Part shown: positions 10,401 through 14,084 of the stretch, in pieces
Position numbering within the stretch: position 1 is the first letter of the stretch
How the letters are laid out: each line of letters begins with the position of its first letter
NCBI GenBank assembly: GCA_028710655.1
Contig: JAQTTS010000026.1
Coordinates: 1 to 14,084, forward strand
Direction: 5' to 3'
DNA length: 14,084 nucleotides
DNA from: Dehalococcoidales bacterium
Lineage (GTDB): Bacteria > Chloroflexota > Dehalococcoidia > Dehalococcoidales > UBA5760
Notes under the pieces: generated by a model
What the model was told of the DNA's origin: nothing
Databases searched by the model: none
What the model saw: only the letters and a program-made list of their open reading frames with translations
Position numbers and translations under genes: made by a program

Positions 10401-13400
10401 CGTTGGCAGCGCTCAAGCTTCCGGTTACTGTCAGGGTATCCGCGGCGGCGTCGCCCAACCAAACCGAGCCGTCAACTTCCAGGTTACCGGTGACATATAC
10501 ATCAGATGCGCTTGATGCATGGTCAAAGGCCCCGGTTCCTACCTTTAGGTCTCCTCCGAAGTAGCCGGTTGAGGCGACCTCTAAATTATAGTCAGGCGCG
10601 GTGGTGCCGATGCCGACGTTGCCGGAAAAATACGCGTAATTATTTCTATCGATAAAGAATAAGTCTGCCCCGTCTACGCTGGGGTCGATCGCATTTTCAA
10701 CAATCAGGCGGTTGGGGGTAGTGCGGTATAAAAGCTGTAGGCCTTCTCCGGCACTTGCGTCGCCGAAAATGATACCATGCGGACCGGTCTTCCCCTCTCC
10801 CAAGTAAATCGTGGAACTGGTAGAAGTTATTTTCATGTCAACCGTACTGGTCGTATCAGAACCGATTAACTCAAGGGGAGCATTAGGGCTTACGGTCCCC
10901 ATGCCCACATTACCACCGGGCATCAACGCTAAGTCGTTCGTCCCTCCTGTGATGATCTGGTTGGTGCCGGTGCCGCCGAAGGTAATACCTGAAGCGTTCC
11001 CTGTGAGATTGACTGCGGCAGAGTTGGCGTAGGAGTTAGTGAGTTGGTTATTCATGGAGAGAGTGGTCGCATTAGAGATAGCTCCACCGGTGGATATATC
11101 CAAACCAGAGGAAGCTAAGGCAAAAGTCCCTGAATCATTTCCAAGGGTAAGGTTACCTGAAGTGTTGGATAAGCTGACATTCCCTGTCGAGGCGGATAGA
11201 TTATTCCCTATCGTCAGGTTACCGATAGTCATGTCAACATTGGTGGCGGTGAGGGTTCCGACTACAGTAAGAGTATCCGCCGCGGCATCGCCTAACCAGG
11301 TTGATCCGTCTACTTCCAGGTTACCTGCAATATAGGCAGAATTAGTTTGGTTCACATGGTCATTACTTCCTACTCCGACGGTGAGCCCGGCGGATGGCGA
11401 ACTAGTGCCAATACCGACTTTGCCGGAAGTAGTCGCAAGATAGGTATTGCCGGTAACTGTTAACTGGCCAAAGCTGGCGGCACCCGTGCCGGCAGATATA
11501 GTACCATATATCATCCCGTCTACTTCCAGGTTACCTTTTATATATGCGTCGCTCGCCGCTGTCGCATAATTTATATTAGCATCCTGGACTGCGTTGCCGA
11601 CAACTAGAGAGGTCACTGGCGAAGCTTCTCCGTCTACCACATTCCCGCCAACCTCAAGCCTACCAAGGACAAAAGCATCTCCTTTAGTGTTAGCGTGGTA
11701 GCCCTGGCCCGGCCCATTCAACCTGGAAACTACGAGGCTCGCTCCGTAATTACCGAGCTGGTCCTCTCTTATCATAATACTGCGGTTAAATTCGAATCTG
11801 CCGCCGCCTGAACTCCATTGTAAGAAACGGATTTCACCGCTACCCATGCCGTATGAGCCATAACCCGTATAAGAACTGTCAGGTTCACCGAAAGTCAAAC
11901 GCGGAGCTAAAGTGTAATCACCGGTTAAATAAGGATCATATCCTGAACCGATCGCCAGGTTCCCGTAAATTACCTGGTCGCCGCCTGTATCAGTTATGGG
12001 GGAAGGGCCATAATCTATAGATAGAGGGCCTTCAGTTAACGTTATCCCGTCAAAATAGCAGAAAATCGTATTCTGCTGTGAAGTAATAACTGCCGGGGAA
12101 TTGCGGTTTACCCCTGTATTCGGGTCGGGGTTATTTACGCCTATCGGATAAAGAAATATCTTTACGACAGTGCTAGAGGTATCAGGGACCGATTGAGGGA
12201 ACGTCCAGGTAAAATTCTGCCATGTAGTAGTCAAATCCAGTTGTCTTGCTTTTGAAGGGATATTATCGGCTGCCGAATAAGTATACCCTATCGCCCCTGA
12301 CGGCGTGCCGCTTGCGCTCCTTGCCCATAAGGAAACTGAAATCTGTTTTCCTCTTAAACGAGCCACATCAAACGCAGGCACTGAAAATACCAGCGCCGGA
12401 GCTGTTCCGGAAGTCCCGGTATTTATCTTCGCATAATGGCCATCGAATTTTGCGTTAGCCGCGTCGTCTATGACTACGAGCGGGTTCGTCGGGGTTGTTG
12501 TCCCGACCGTGGCCCAGTTAATAAATTTCTTGGATTCAAAGCTCGCGTTCCTGACTAAGTTGCGCTGATAGCTATTCCAGCTCTTTCCGCTTGAGATAAC
12601 TGTCTTCTTGTTACCGAATGAATCAAATACGCTGAAACTTCCGGCGGTATCGAATTCAAACAATGGGGCGGTGGTCCCGACATCAACGCTCTTCTTTATA
12701 AGTTGTAATGTCGGTACGGGAAGTGCCTGCGCGTCAAATGCCAGAGAATAAAGCGTATTCTCCCCTGCTTTGGAAAATGTCAAATAAGCGGGGCTTGAGC
12801 CTTCGGTTACGATTTCTTTAGAAAAAGTAAAGGCACCTGTGCCGCCGACTCCGCCATCAGCATCATAGCTTACGGACGGAGGAGTAGGATCCGAGCCAAA
12901 TGTAATGGAACTGTTATTGCGCACATTTAAGCTGGTCGTTGAAACGGGTGCCGAGAAATAGAACCATCCGGTCTTCCCGCCGTGGCTATAAGTATCGTCC
13001 CACATCAAGTATTCAGAACCGTTGGAGGGCGCATAGTCATTATCTGCCGCTCTGCTGTCTTTACCTATATATATAGTACCATCACCGTCCGTATCAGTGA
13101 CGTCATCGGCTATTGTGGCTTTACCATTTAACGTTAGCTTTGCGAGGCTCGGGTTATCAGTACCAATGCCGACATTCGTACCATCATTAAACAAGACGGA
13201 AGTCGATAACCAGCTCTCTCCATCGCTTCTCAAAGTCTGGCCTGCATCGCCTGCAGGAAGAACGCCCCCCGGGCTATTTAGTTGCGCGCCGTTCCAATAG
13301 ATATCTCCCGCGACATTGTAGAGTTTATCTGTAGTAGAAATCGGAACCGAAGCCTGGGCCAATCTCAATCTCCCATTTACATCTAACACTTCCGCTGGAA

Positions 13401-14084
13401 GCGTCGTCCCTATACCCACATTACCACCAGGCATCAAGGCTAAACTGTTGGTCCCTCCTGTGATGATCTGATTGGTGCCTGTTCCGCCGAAGGTAATACC
13501 TGAAGCGTTCCCGCTTAAGTTGATGGCAGCAGAATTGGCGTAGGAGTTAGTGAGCTGGTTATCCATGGAGAGGGTTGTGGCGTTAGAGATCGCTCCACCG
13601 GTAGATATATCTAAACCAGAAGAAGCTAAAGCGAAGGTCCCTGAATCATTTCCAAGGGCAAGGTTACCTGAAGTGTTGGATAAGCTGACATTCCCTGTTG
13701 AAGCGGATAGATTATTCCCTATCGTCAGATTACCGATAGTCATATCAACGTTAGCGGCAGTAAGGCTGCCGACTACGGTGAGGGTATCTGCCGCGGCATC
13801 GCCTAACCAGGTTGAGCCGTCTACTTCCAGGTTGCCGGTGATATATGCGTCAGCTGCGCCTGATGCGTGGTCAAAGGTACCTGTTCCTAATTTTACGTCT
13901 CCTCCGAAGTAACCGGTTGAGGCGACTTCTAAGTTATAGTTAGGCGCTGTGGTGCCGATGCCTACATTTCCGGAAGCTTTCACTATCAATGGGACATTAG
14001 GTGAGGTGCCGACCTGGAGTAAACCAAGAGGGGTTACGGTACCGATACCGACGTTACCGGAAGTAGTCGCCAAGTTAGTATCAC
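1..14084 (-). CDS. Giant repetitive fibre/surface-type protein, internal fragment (both ends outside window)
   Basis: Read on the minus strand in the frame whose plus-strand triplets start at base 1, the window has no TAA, TAG or TGA over 4,694 codons; residue 1 here is the codon at 14080-14082. The protein is rich in Gly, Thr, Ser, Asn, Ala, Leu and Val. I found one cysteine (12058-12060) and no hydrophobic stretch long enough for a membrane segment. It carries 45 copies of a GNVGIGTTxP-like motif and ten YITGNLEVDGSxWLGD cassettes, all in one frame. Near-identical internal copies differ at synonymous positions, which supports real coding. The family resembles beta-rich repeat regions of phage tail fibres and giant proteins of uncultured bacteria; such proteins sometimes end in an S74-type chaperone, which would lie left of the window. 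An extracellular adhesive or fibrous role is inferred. No enzyme motif is visible. Start, signal peptide and anchor are not in view. Confidence 0.94.
1441..2730 (-). repeat. Super-unit B (430 residues)
   Basis: Order N to C: WLGD cassette, an SNADMTIRDLTVNGN strand pair, DTQNTRVGIG (2419), a divergent 87-bp linker, VGIG (2332), then a long segment at about 1890-2330. That segment carries K-Y-I-D-T-S-S-N-D-L-T-F, L-N-H-E-Q-A-L-S-A-L-A-T-G-Y and V-G-D-G-G-T-G. After VGIG (1867) comes a unique segment with K-A-K-F-Y-A-S-G-G-M-D-H, then VGIGD (1597), linker and 90-bp header. The GGTG and EQALSAL phrases are ones I recognise from fibre-like repeat proteins; their function is not known to me. Confidence 0.8.
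2731..3669 (-). repeat. Super-unit C (313 residues)
   Basis: Order N to C: WLGD cassette, an SNADLTIKDLTVNGN pair closely related to the one in unit B, DTQNTRLGIG (3382), and a segment with G-G-D-I-L-L-D-N-N-K-D-I. Next, at about 3121-3180, comes the phrase F-K-D-R-N-D-A-S-Y-Y-L-D-P-S-S, which resembles the F-x-D-x-x-x-x-Y-Y-x-D-P phrase of tail-fibre-type proteins. VGIGT motifs follow at 3079, 2917 and 2800, then the 90-bp header. Compared with unit B, the stretch from the cassette Trp to the DTQN motif is 24 bp shorter (231 against 255 bp), an in-frame difference. Confidence 0.8.
3670..4827 (-). repeat. Super-unit D (386 residues)
   Basis: Order N to C: WLGD cassette, a TNTSMTLQSLNVSGN pair, VGIG (4651), a segment with A-G-T-W-T-G-T-A-I-G and G-G-T-G-V-N-S-L, then the phrases S-V-A-I-T-G-G-T-I-N-N and S-T-P-S-T-G-A-F-T-T-L (about 4330-4430). 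The last two are strongly reminiscent of phage tail-fibre text (ITGGxINxxxIGxxTPSxGxFTTL). VGIGT motifs at 4279, 4039, 3826 and 3739 delimit segments that occur once here, followed by linker and 90-bp header. It lacks the DTQNAR element found in units B, C, E, F and G. Confidence 0.8.
4828..6261 (-). repeat. Super-unit E (478 residues)
   Basis: Order N to C: WLGD cassette, a long strand array (TSMTLQSLDVTGDTVLGSG, then N-L-I-L-A-N-A-S-T-I-D-L-A-N), DTQNARVGIG (5959), and a segment with A-T-T-D-D-L-T-E-G-D-T-N-K-Y-Y-T-D-T-R. That last phrase resembles the DDLxEGxTNxYYTxAR phrase of phage fibres. The first 684 bp (5578-6261) align without gaps to unit G at 8662-9345. After the VGIGT motif at 5575 the two units diverge completely: E continues with its own segments (A-E-F-R-Q-S-A-T-S-G, T-T-G-Y-G-W-I-R-S), then linker and 90-bp header. 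Confidence 0.82.
5578..6261 (-). repeat. 684-bp diverged duplication (unit E copy; partner 8662-9345)
   Basis: This block aligns without gaps to 8662-9345 (offset 3084 bp) and starts exactly at the cassette Tyr in both. It has clearly more differences than the 532-bp pair, including amino acid changes (for example A-L-Q-G-V-L-K-A-A-S against N-L-S-G-V-L-K-A-S-A), so it is older. The partner units share nothing recognisable beyond the VGIGT motif that ends the block. Confidence 0.85.
6852..7383 (-). repeat. 532-bp near-identical duplication, copy 1 (unit F)
   Basis: This block aligns with 9534-10065 at a constant offset of 2682 bp, without gaps. I count six differing bases, at 6955, 7027, 7165, 7171, 7291 and 7303. 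All six fall on the third base of a minus-strand codon and leave the amino acid unchanged (Ile, Gly, Gly, Gly, Asn, Gly). It encodes a segment with K-L-H-V-S-S-G-D-V-R-I-D, a poorly conserved linker region, and G-G-T-G-L-N-T-S-T-A-P. Homology stops inside the VGLGT motif on one side and just upstream of the next VGIGT motif on the other. Confidence 0.9.
7801..7950 (-). repeat. 150-bp near-identical duplication (partner 9178-9327)
   Basis: This block matches 9178-9327 at offset 1377 bp with two differences, both on third codon positions and silent (Asp and Leu codons). It encodes the WLGD cassette plus the TSMTLQSLDVTGD strand pair. A less identical third copy of the same strand array lies in unit E, near 6100-6225. 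Confidence 0.88.
7969..9345 (-). repeat. Super-unit G (459 residues)
   Basis: Order N to C: WLGD cassette, an E/F-type strand array, DTQNARVGVGI (9043), a TTDDLTEGNTNKYYTDTR segment as in E, VGIGT (8659), then a unique segment with N-I-A-R-I-N-A-T-D-A-T-G. Next come the variant motif GNIGIAT (8461), the linker, VGIGT (8374), a segment with M-V-D-S-F-G-P-R-F-K-F and V-R-D-G-A-D (8095-8373), and the 126-bp header. The first 285 bp align gap-free with both E and F. The 150 bp at 9178-9327 differ from 7801-7950 by only two bases, both synonymous. Confidence 0.82.
9346..10497 (-). repeat. Super-unit H (384 residues)
   Basis: Order N to C: WLGD cassette, a short L-T-V-N-G-A-T-T-L-G-D segment, then the phrase L-N-N-L-T-T-A-Q-R-D-A-I with F-F-N-T-T-V-D-K-M-Q-V-Y-D-G-A-S-W (about 10200-10310). 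I recognise this as LTTxQRDAI...YNTTxxKxxxYxGxxW, common in phage fibres and related proteins. N-N-A-N-F-Y-W-D-V-N follows, then ARLGLGT (10054) and the 532-bp block shared with unit F (9534-10065), VGVGT (9502), linker and 90-bp header. It has only three VGIGT-type motifs, one of them the variant GKVGISN (9415). Confidence 0.82.
9534..10065 (-). repeat. 532-bp near-identical duplication, copy 2 (unit H)
   Basis: Partner of 6852-7383, with six synonymous differences over 532 bp. On the N-terminal side the motif context differs: here A-A-R-L-G-L-G-T, in copy 1 S-S-G-N-V-G-L-G-T. On the C-terminal side this copy leads through V-I-T-T-S straight into NVGVGT, while copy 1 has G-T-T-T-G-D-T-N-L-A-T-T-S-G before its motif. 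Confidence 0.9.
10498..11334 (-). repeat. Super-unit I (279 residues, shortest)
   Basis: Order N to C: WLGD cassette, a VDMTIGNLTIGNNLSASTGN strand array, I-T-F-G-G-T-G-T-N-Q-I-I-T-G-G, and VGMGT (10894). A segment with I-I-F-G-D-A-S-A-G-E-G and D-L-F-F-I-D-R-N-N-Y-A-Y follows, then VGIGT (10603) and the 126-bp header. The first 441 bp align without gaps to unit J at an offset of 2511 bp (10894-11334 with 13405-13845). The two units part at the VGIGT motif. Coding differences in the shared part are few and mostly conservative (for example D/S before LALM, V/I and T/S before NL, and T/A in NLTLGND against NLALGND). Confidence 0.82.
10894..11334 (-). repeat. 441-bp duplication (unit I copy; partner 13405-13845)
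   Basis: The gap-free alignment at offset 2511 bp runs from the cassette Tyr to the VGIGT motif. Phrases in common are L-T-I-G-N-N-L-S-A-S-T-G-N, S-G-L-D-I-S-T-G-G-A-I and F-G-G-T-G-T-N-Q-I-I. Beyond the motif the two units are unrelated. Confidence 0.85.
11542..11979 (-). repeat. Three degraded LEVDG-type cassettes beside the island
   Basis: Relics of the cassette read A-Y-I-K-G-N-L-E-V-D-G-M-I-Y-G (Tyr at 11542), F-V-L-G-R-L-E-V-G-G-N (11641-11673) and V-I-Y-G-N-L-A-I-G-S-G (about 11941-11975). All keep the (Y/F)-x-x-G-x-L-x-(V/I)-x-G skeleton but lack W-L-G-D. They look like older or differently constrained copies marking the transition from the island into the regular array. Confidence 0.65.
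12028..12561 (-). other. Probable jelly-roll domain (CBM4/9-like, galactose-binding-like)
   Basis: Residues 508-685 of the visible protein (178 residues) follow the usual pattern of the carbohydrate-binding CBM4/9 superfamily. The opening is N-L-V-R-N-A-S-F-E-S, with a Trp shortly after (F-I-N-W). A G-H-Y-A-K-I-N strand follows, then L-R-G-K-Q-I-S-V-S-L-W-A-R-S, then W-Q-N-F-T-W-T-F, then V-K-I-F-L-Y-P, and the closing strand Y-F-D-G-I-T-L-T-E-G. Such domains bind glycans or other ligands outside the cell in many proteins. Ligand and binding residues cannot be assigned here. The window's only cysteine is in its last strand. Fold assignment is by eye from motif order. Confidence 0.68.
13078..13107 (-). 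other. Asp-rich D-x-D-x-D-G loop
   Basis: The residues D-D-V-T-D-T-D-G-D-G resemble calcium-coordinating loops of the D-x-D-x-D-G type found in dockerin, thrombospondin type 3 and EF-hand-like repeats. It occurs once in the window, so it is not a repeat of that kind. Metal binding is a possibility only. Confidence 0.3.
13846..14084 (-). repeat. Partial super-unit at right edge
   Basis: This is the C-terminal end of a super-unit whose start lies right of the window. Read N to C from the edge it holds D-T-N-L-A-T-T-S, VGIGT (14038), the 87-bp linker (13972-14058), VGIGT (13951) and the 126-bp header. The right part (13958-14084) is identical base for base to 6713-6839 in unit F, and the left part follows 6262-6378 closely. 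The whole therefore looks like unit F with one 339-bp module missing. Confidence 0.85.
13958..14084 (-). repeat. 127-bp perfect repeat reaching the right edge
   Basis: This stretch is identical to 6713-6839 at an offset of 7245 bp, and the match is still running where the window ends. It covers half a VGIGT motif, the 87-bp linker, a full VGIGT motif and the T-N-L-A-T-T-S segment. Identity at every third position implies a recent copy or gene conversion. An assembly effect cannot be excluded from sequence alone. Confidence 0.92.

Larger units (their letters stand above)
1441..11424 (-). repeat. 90-bp header type 1 (TAGLTVGVGSNN), 6 copies
   Basis: Copies lie at 1441-1530, 2731-2820, 3670-3759, 4828-4917, 9346-9435 and 11335-11424, each exactly 90 bp (30 codons). 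The protein reads G-K-(V/I)-G-(I/V)-G or S, then (T/N)-x-x-P-(T/S)-A-G-L-T-V-G-(V/I/T)-G-(S/T)-N and a variable Asn/Ala/Gln/Ser segment ending just before the cassette Tyr. This is the alternative to the 126-bp header; every cassette is introduced by one or the other. In four places (1441-1617, 3670-3846, 4828-5004, 9346-9522) it joins the 87-bp linker as a 177-bp composite. Confidence 0.9.
11425..13161 (-). other. Non-repetitive island within the giant protein
   Basis: About 580 codons between the VGIGT motifs at 13162 and 11404 contain no canonical motif, while elsewhere one occurs every few hundred bases or less. From N to C: a D-T-D-G-D-G segment (13078-13107), an aromatic stretch with E-Y-L-M-W-D-D-T-Y and T-G-W-F-Y-F, and a beta-type segment with P-S-V-S-Y-D-A-D-G-G. 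Next are S-V-D-V-G-T-T-A-P, a weak relic of the motif near 12690, then the jelly-roll candidate, a Tyr/Gly-rich stretch (Y-T-G-Y-G-S-Y-G-M-G), and degraded cassettes. This may be a functional head or binding region. Only the jelly-roll part has a recognisable fold. Confidence 0.75.
1402..13845 (-). repeat. YxxGNLEVDGSxWLGD cassette family (10 canonical copies)
   Basis: The phrase Y-(I/V)-(A/T)-G-(N/K/R/M)-L-E-V-D-G-S-(T/V/S)-W-L-G-D, usually followed by A-A-A-D-T-L-T-V, has its Trp codon at 1402, 2692, 3631, 4789, 6223, 7930, 9307, 10459, 11296 and 13807. Spacings are 1290, 939, 1158, 1434, 1707, 1377, 1152, 837 and 2511 bp, all multiples of three. The Tyr codon 36 bp further right is used here as the first codon of each super-unit. 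The left edge ends in S-D-V, exactly the residues that precede this Tyr elsewhere, so another cassette probably begins just outside base 1. Confidence 0.92.
11335..13845 (-). repeat. Super-unit J (837 residues, carries the non-repetitive island)
   Basis: Order N to C: WLGD cassette and strand array shared with unit I, VGIGT (13405), and a segment with A-G-D-A-G-Q-T-L-R-S-D-G-E-S-W and S-V-L-F-N-D-G-T-N-V-G-I-G. That segment resembles the GxxGQTLRxDGxxW...NGTNVGIG phrase known from fibre-type proteins. After VGIGT (13162) comes about 1.7 kb without canonical repeats, including the jelly-roll candidate at 12028-12561. Three degraded cassettes, VGIGT (11404) and the 90-bp header close the unit. 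It is three times the length of unit I, with which it shares its first 441 bp. Confidence 0.82.
1..13971 (-). repeat. 126-bp header type 2 (NYxLEVASTGYFGG...FDHASGA), 5 copies
   Basis: Copies lie at 1-126, 6262-6387, 7969-8094, 10498-10623 and 13846-13971. Each is exactly 126 bp (42 codons) from the Gly of the VGIGT motif to the residue before the cassette Tyr. The protein reads VGIGTT(N/A/D)P, then (N/D)-Y-(N/A)-L-E-V-A-S-T-G-Y-F-G-G-D, then a (K/R)-(V/L)-G-(S/T)-G-x-F-D-H-A-S-(G/S)-A-(S/A)-D ending. No copy has an insertion or deletion relative to another. This header leads into cassettes H, F, E and J, and presumably into the cassette just left of the window. Confidence 0.9.
106..14058 (-). 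repeat. VGIGT motif array (45 copies)
   Basis: The seven-residue core G-(N/K)-(V/I/L)-G-(I/V/L)-G-T, usually followed by (T/A/S)-x-P, recurs throughout. Low coordinates of the copies are 106, 337, 652, 820, 1039, 1264, 1510, 1597, 1867, 2332, 2419, 2800, 2917, 3079, 3382, 3739, 3826, 4039, 4279, 4651, 4897, 4984, 5251, 5575, 5959, 6367, 6706, 6793, 7372, 7666, 8074, 8374, 8461, 8659, 9043, 9415, 9502, 10054, 10603, 10894, 11404, 13162, 13405, 13951 and 14038. In the form D-T-Q-N-(A/T)-R-(V/L)-G-x-G (5 copies) the leading G-N is replaced. Variants include GNIGIAT at 8461 and GKVGISN at 9415. The motif is typical of fibre-like repeat proteins, where it probably forms a turn between beta segments; that structural role is inferred. 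Confidence 0.92.
1531..14058 (-). repeat. 87-bp linker LGLLQVGTSPNxPL, 8 copies
   Basis: Copies lie at 1531-1617, 2353-2439, 3760-3846, 4918-5004, 6727-6813, 8395-8481, 9436-9522 and 13972-14058. Each is exactly 87 bp (29 codons) between the leading residues of two successive VGIGT motifs. The core reads P-(L/V)-G-L-(L/F)-Q-V-G-T-(S/T)-P, then N-(A/V)-P-L-(L/V/I)-V and a short charged or polar tail. The copy at 2353-2439 is the most divergent, reading TTPAPGLLVTTS in the second half. The fixed length in all eight copies suggests that length is constrained by folding. Confidence 0.9.

Noticed and set aside
13550..13912. Internal Met codons as a possible start of a shorter protein
   Set aside because: In-frame Met codons exist throughout the minus frame, but the frame stays open with the same repeats to the right edge, so none can be preferred as the start.
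1..14084. CRISPR array or tandem satellite DNA
   Set aside because: Repeats are protein-level, variable at third positions, irregularly spaced in multiples of three, and the intervals are coding. There is no short identical repeat with uniform spacers.

Overview
The whole window lies inside one protein-coding gene on the minus strand. Reading the plus strand in triplets from base 1, and so the minus strand in the matching frame, I found no stop codon from base 14082 down to base 1. That is 4,694 consecutive codons. The protein runs N to C from right to left, and both its start and its stop lie outside the window. I see no intergenic DNA, RNA gene, mobile element, CRISPR array, promoter or terminator.

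The product is an extremely repetitive, Gly/Thr/Ser/Asn/Ala-rich protein built around the short phrase GNVGIGTTxP, which I count 45 times. A second recurring phrase, Y-(I/V)-x-G-N-L-E-V-D-G-S-x-W-L-G-D, occurs ten times in canonical form. It divides the window into ten super-units (A to J from left to right, so J is N-terminal) plus a partial one at the right edge. Super-units are 837 to 2511 bp long. Each is assembled from interchangeable segments, several with fixed lengths: a 126-bp header (5 copies), a 90-bp header (6 copies) and an 87-bp linker (8 copies). Other segments resemble text familiar from phage tail fibres and from giant repeat proteins of uncultured bacteria. The only large non-repetitive island, about 11.43 to 13.16 kb, contains a probable jelly-roll (CBM4/9-like, galactose-binding-like) domain at 12028-12561.

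Large near-identical duplications lie inside the gene. They differ mainly at synonymous third codon positions, and homology begins or ends in or near the VGIGT motif. This suggests the gene grows and reshuffles by in-frame recombination at that motif.

Organism: the sequence carries no taxonomic marker gene. Proteins with this phraseology and very large size are known to me from uncultured bacteria such as Omnitrophota, and in shorter form from phage tail fibres. A bacterial giant surface or fibre protein is my best guess, at low to moderate confidence. Function is unknown; adhesion, surface coating or target binding is inferred only from repeat type and composition.
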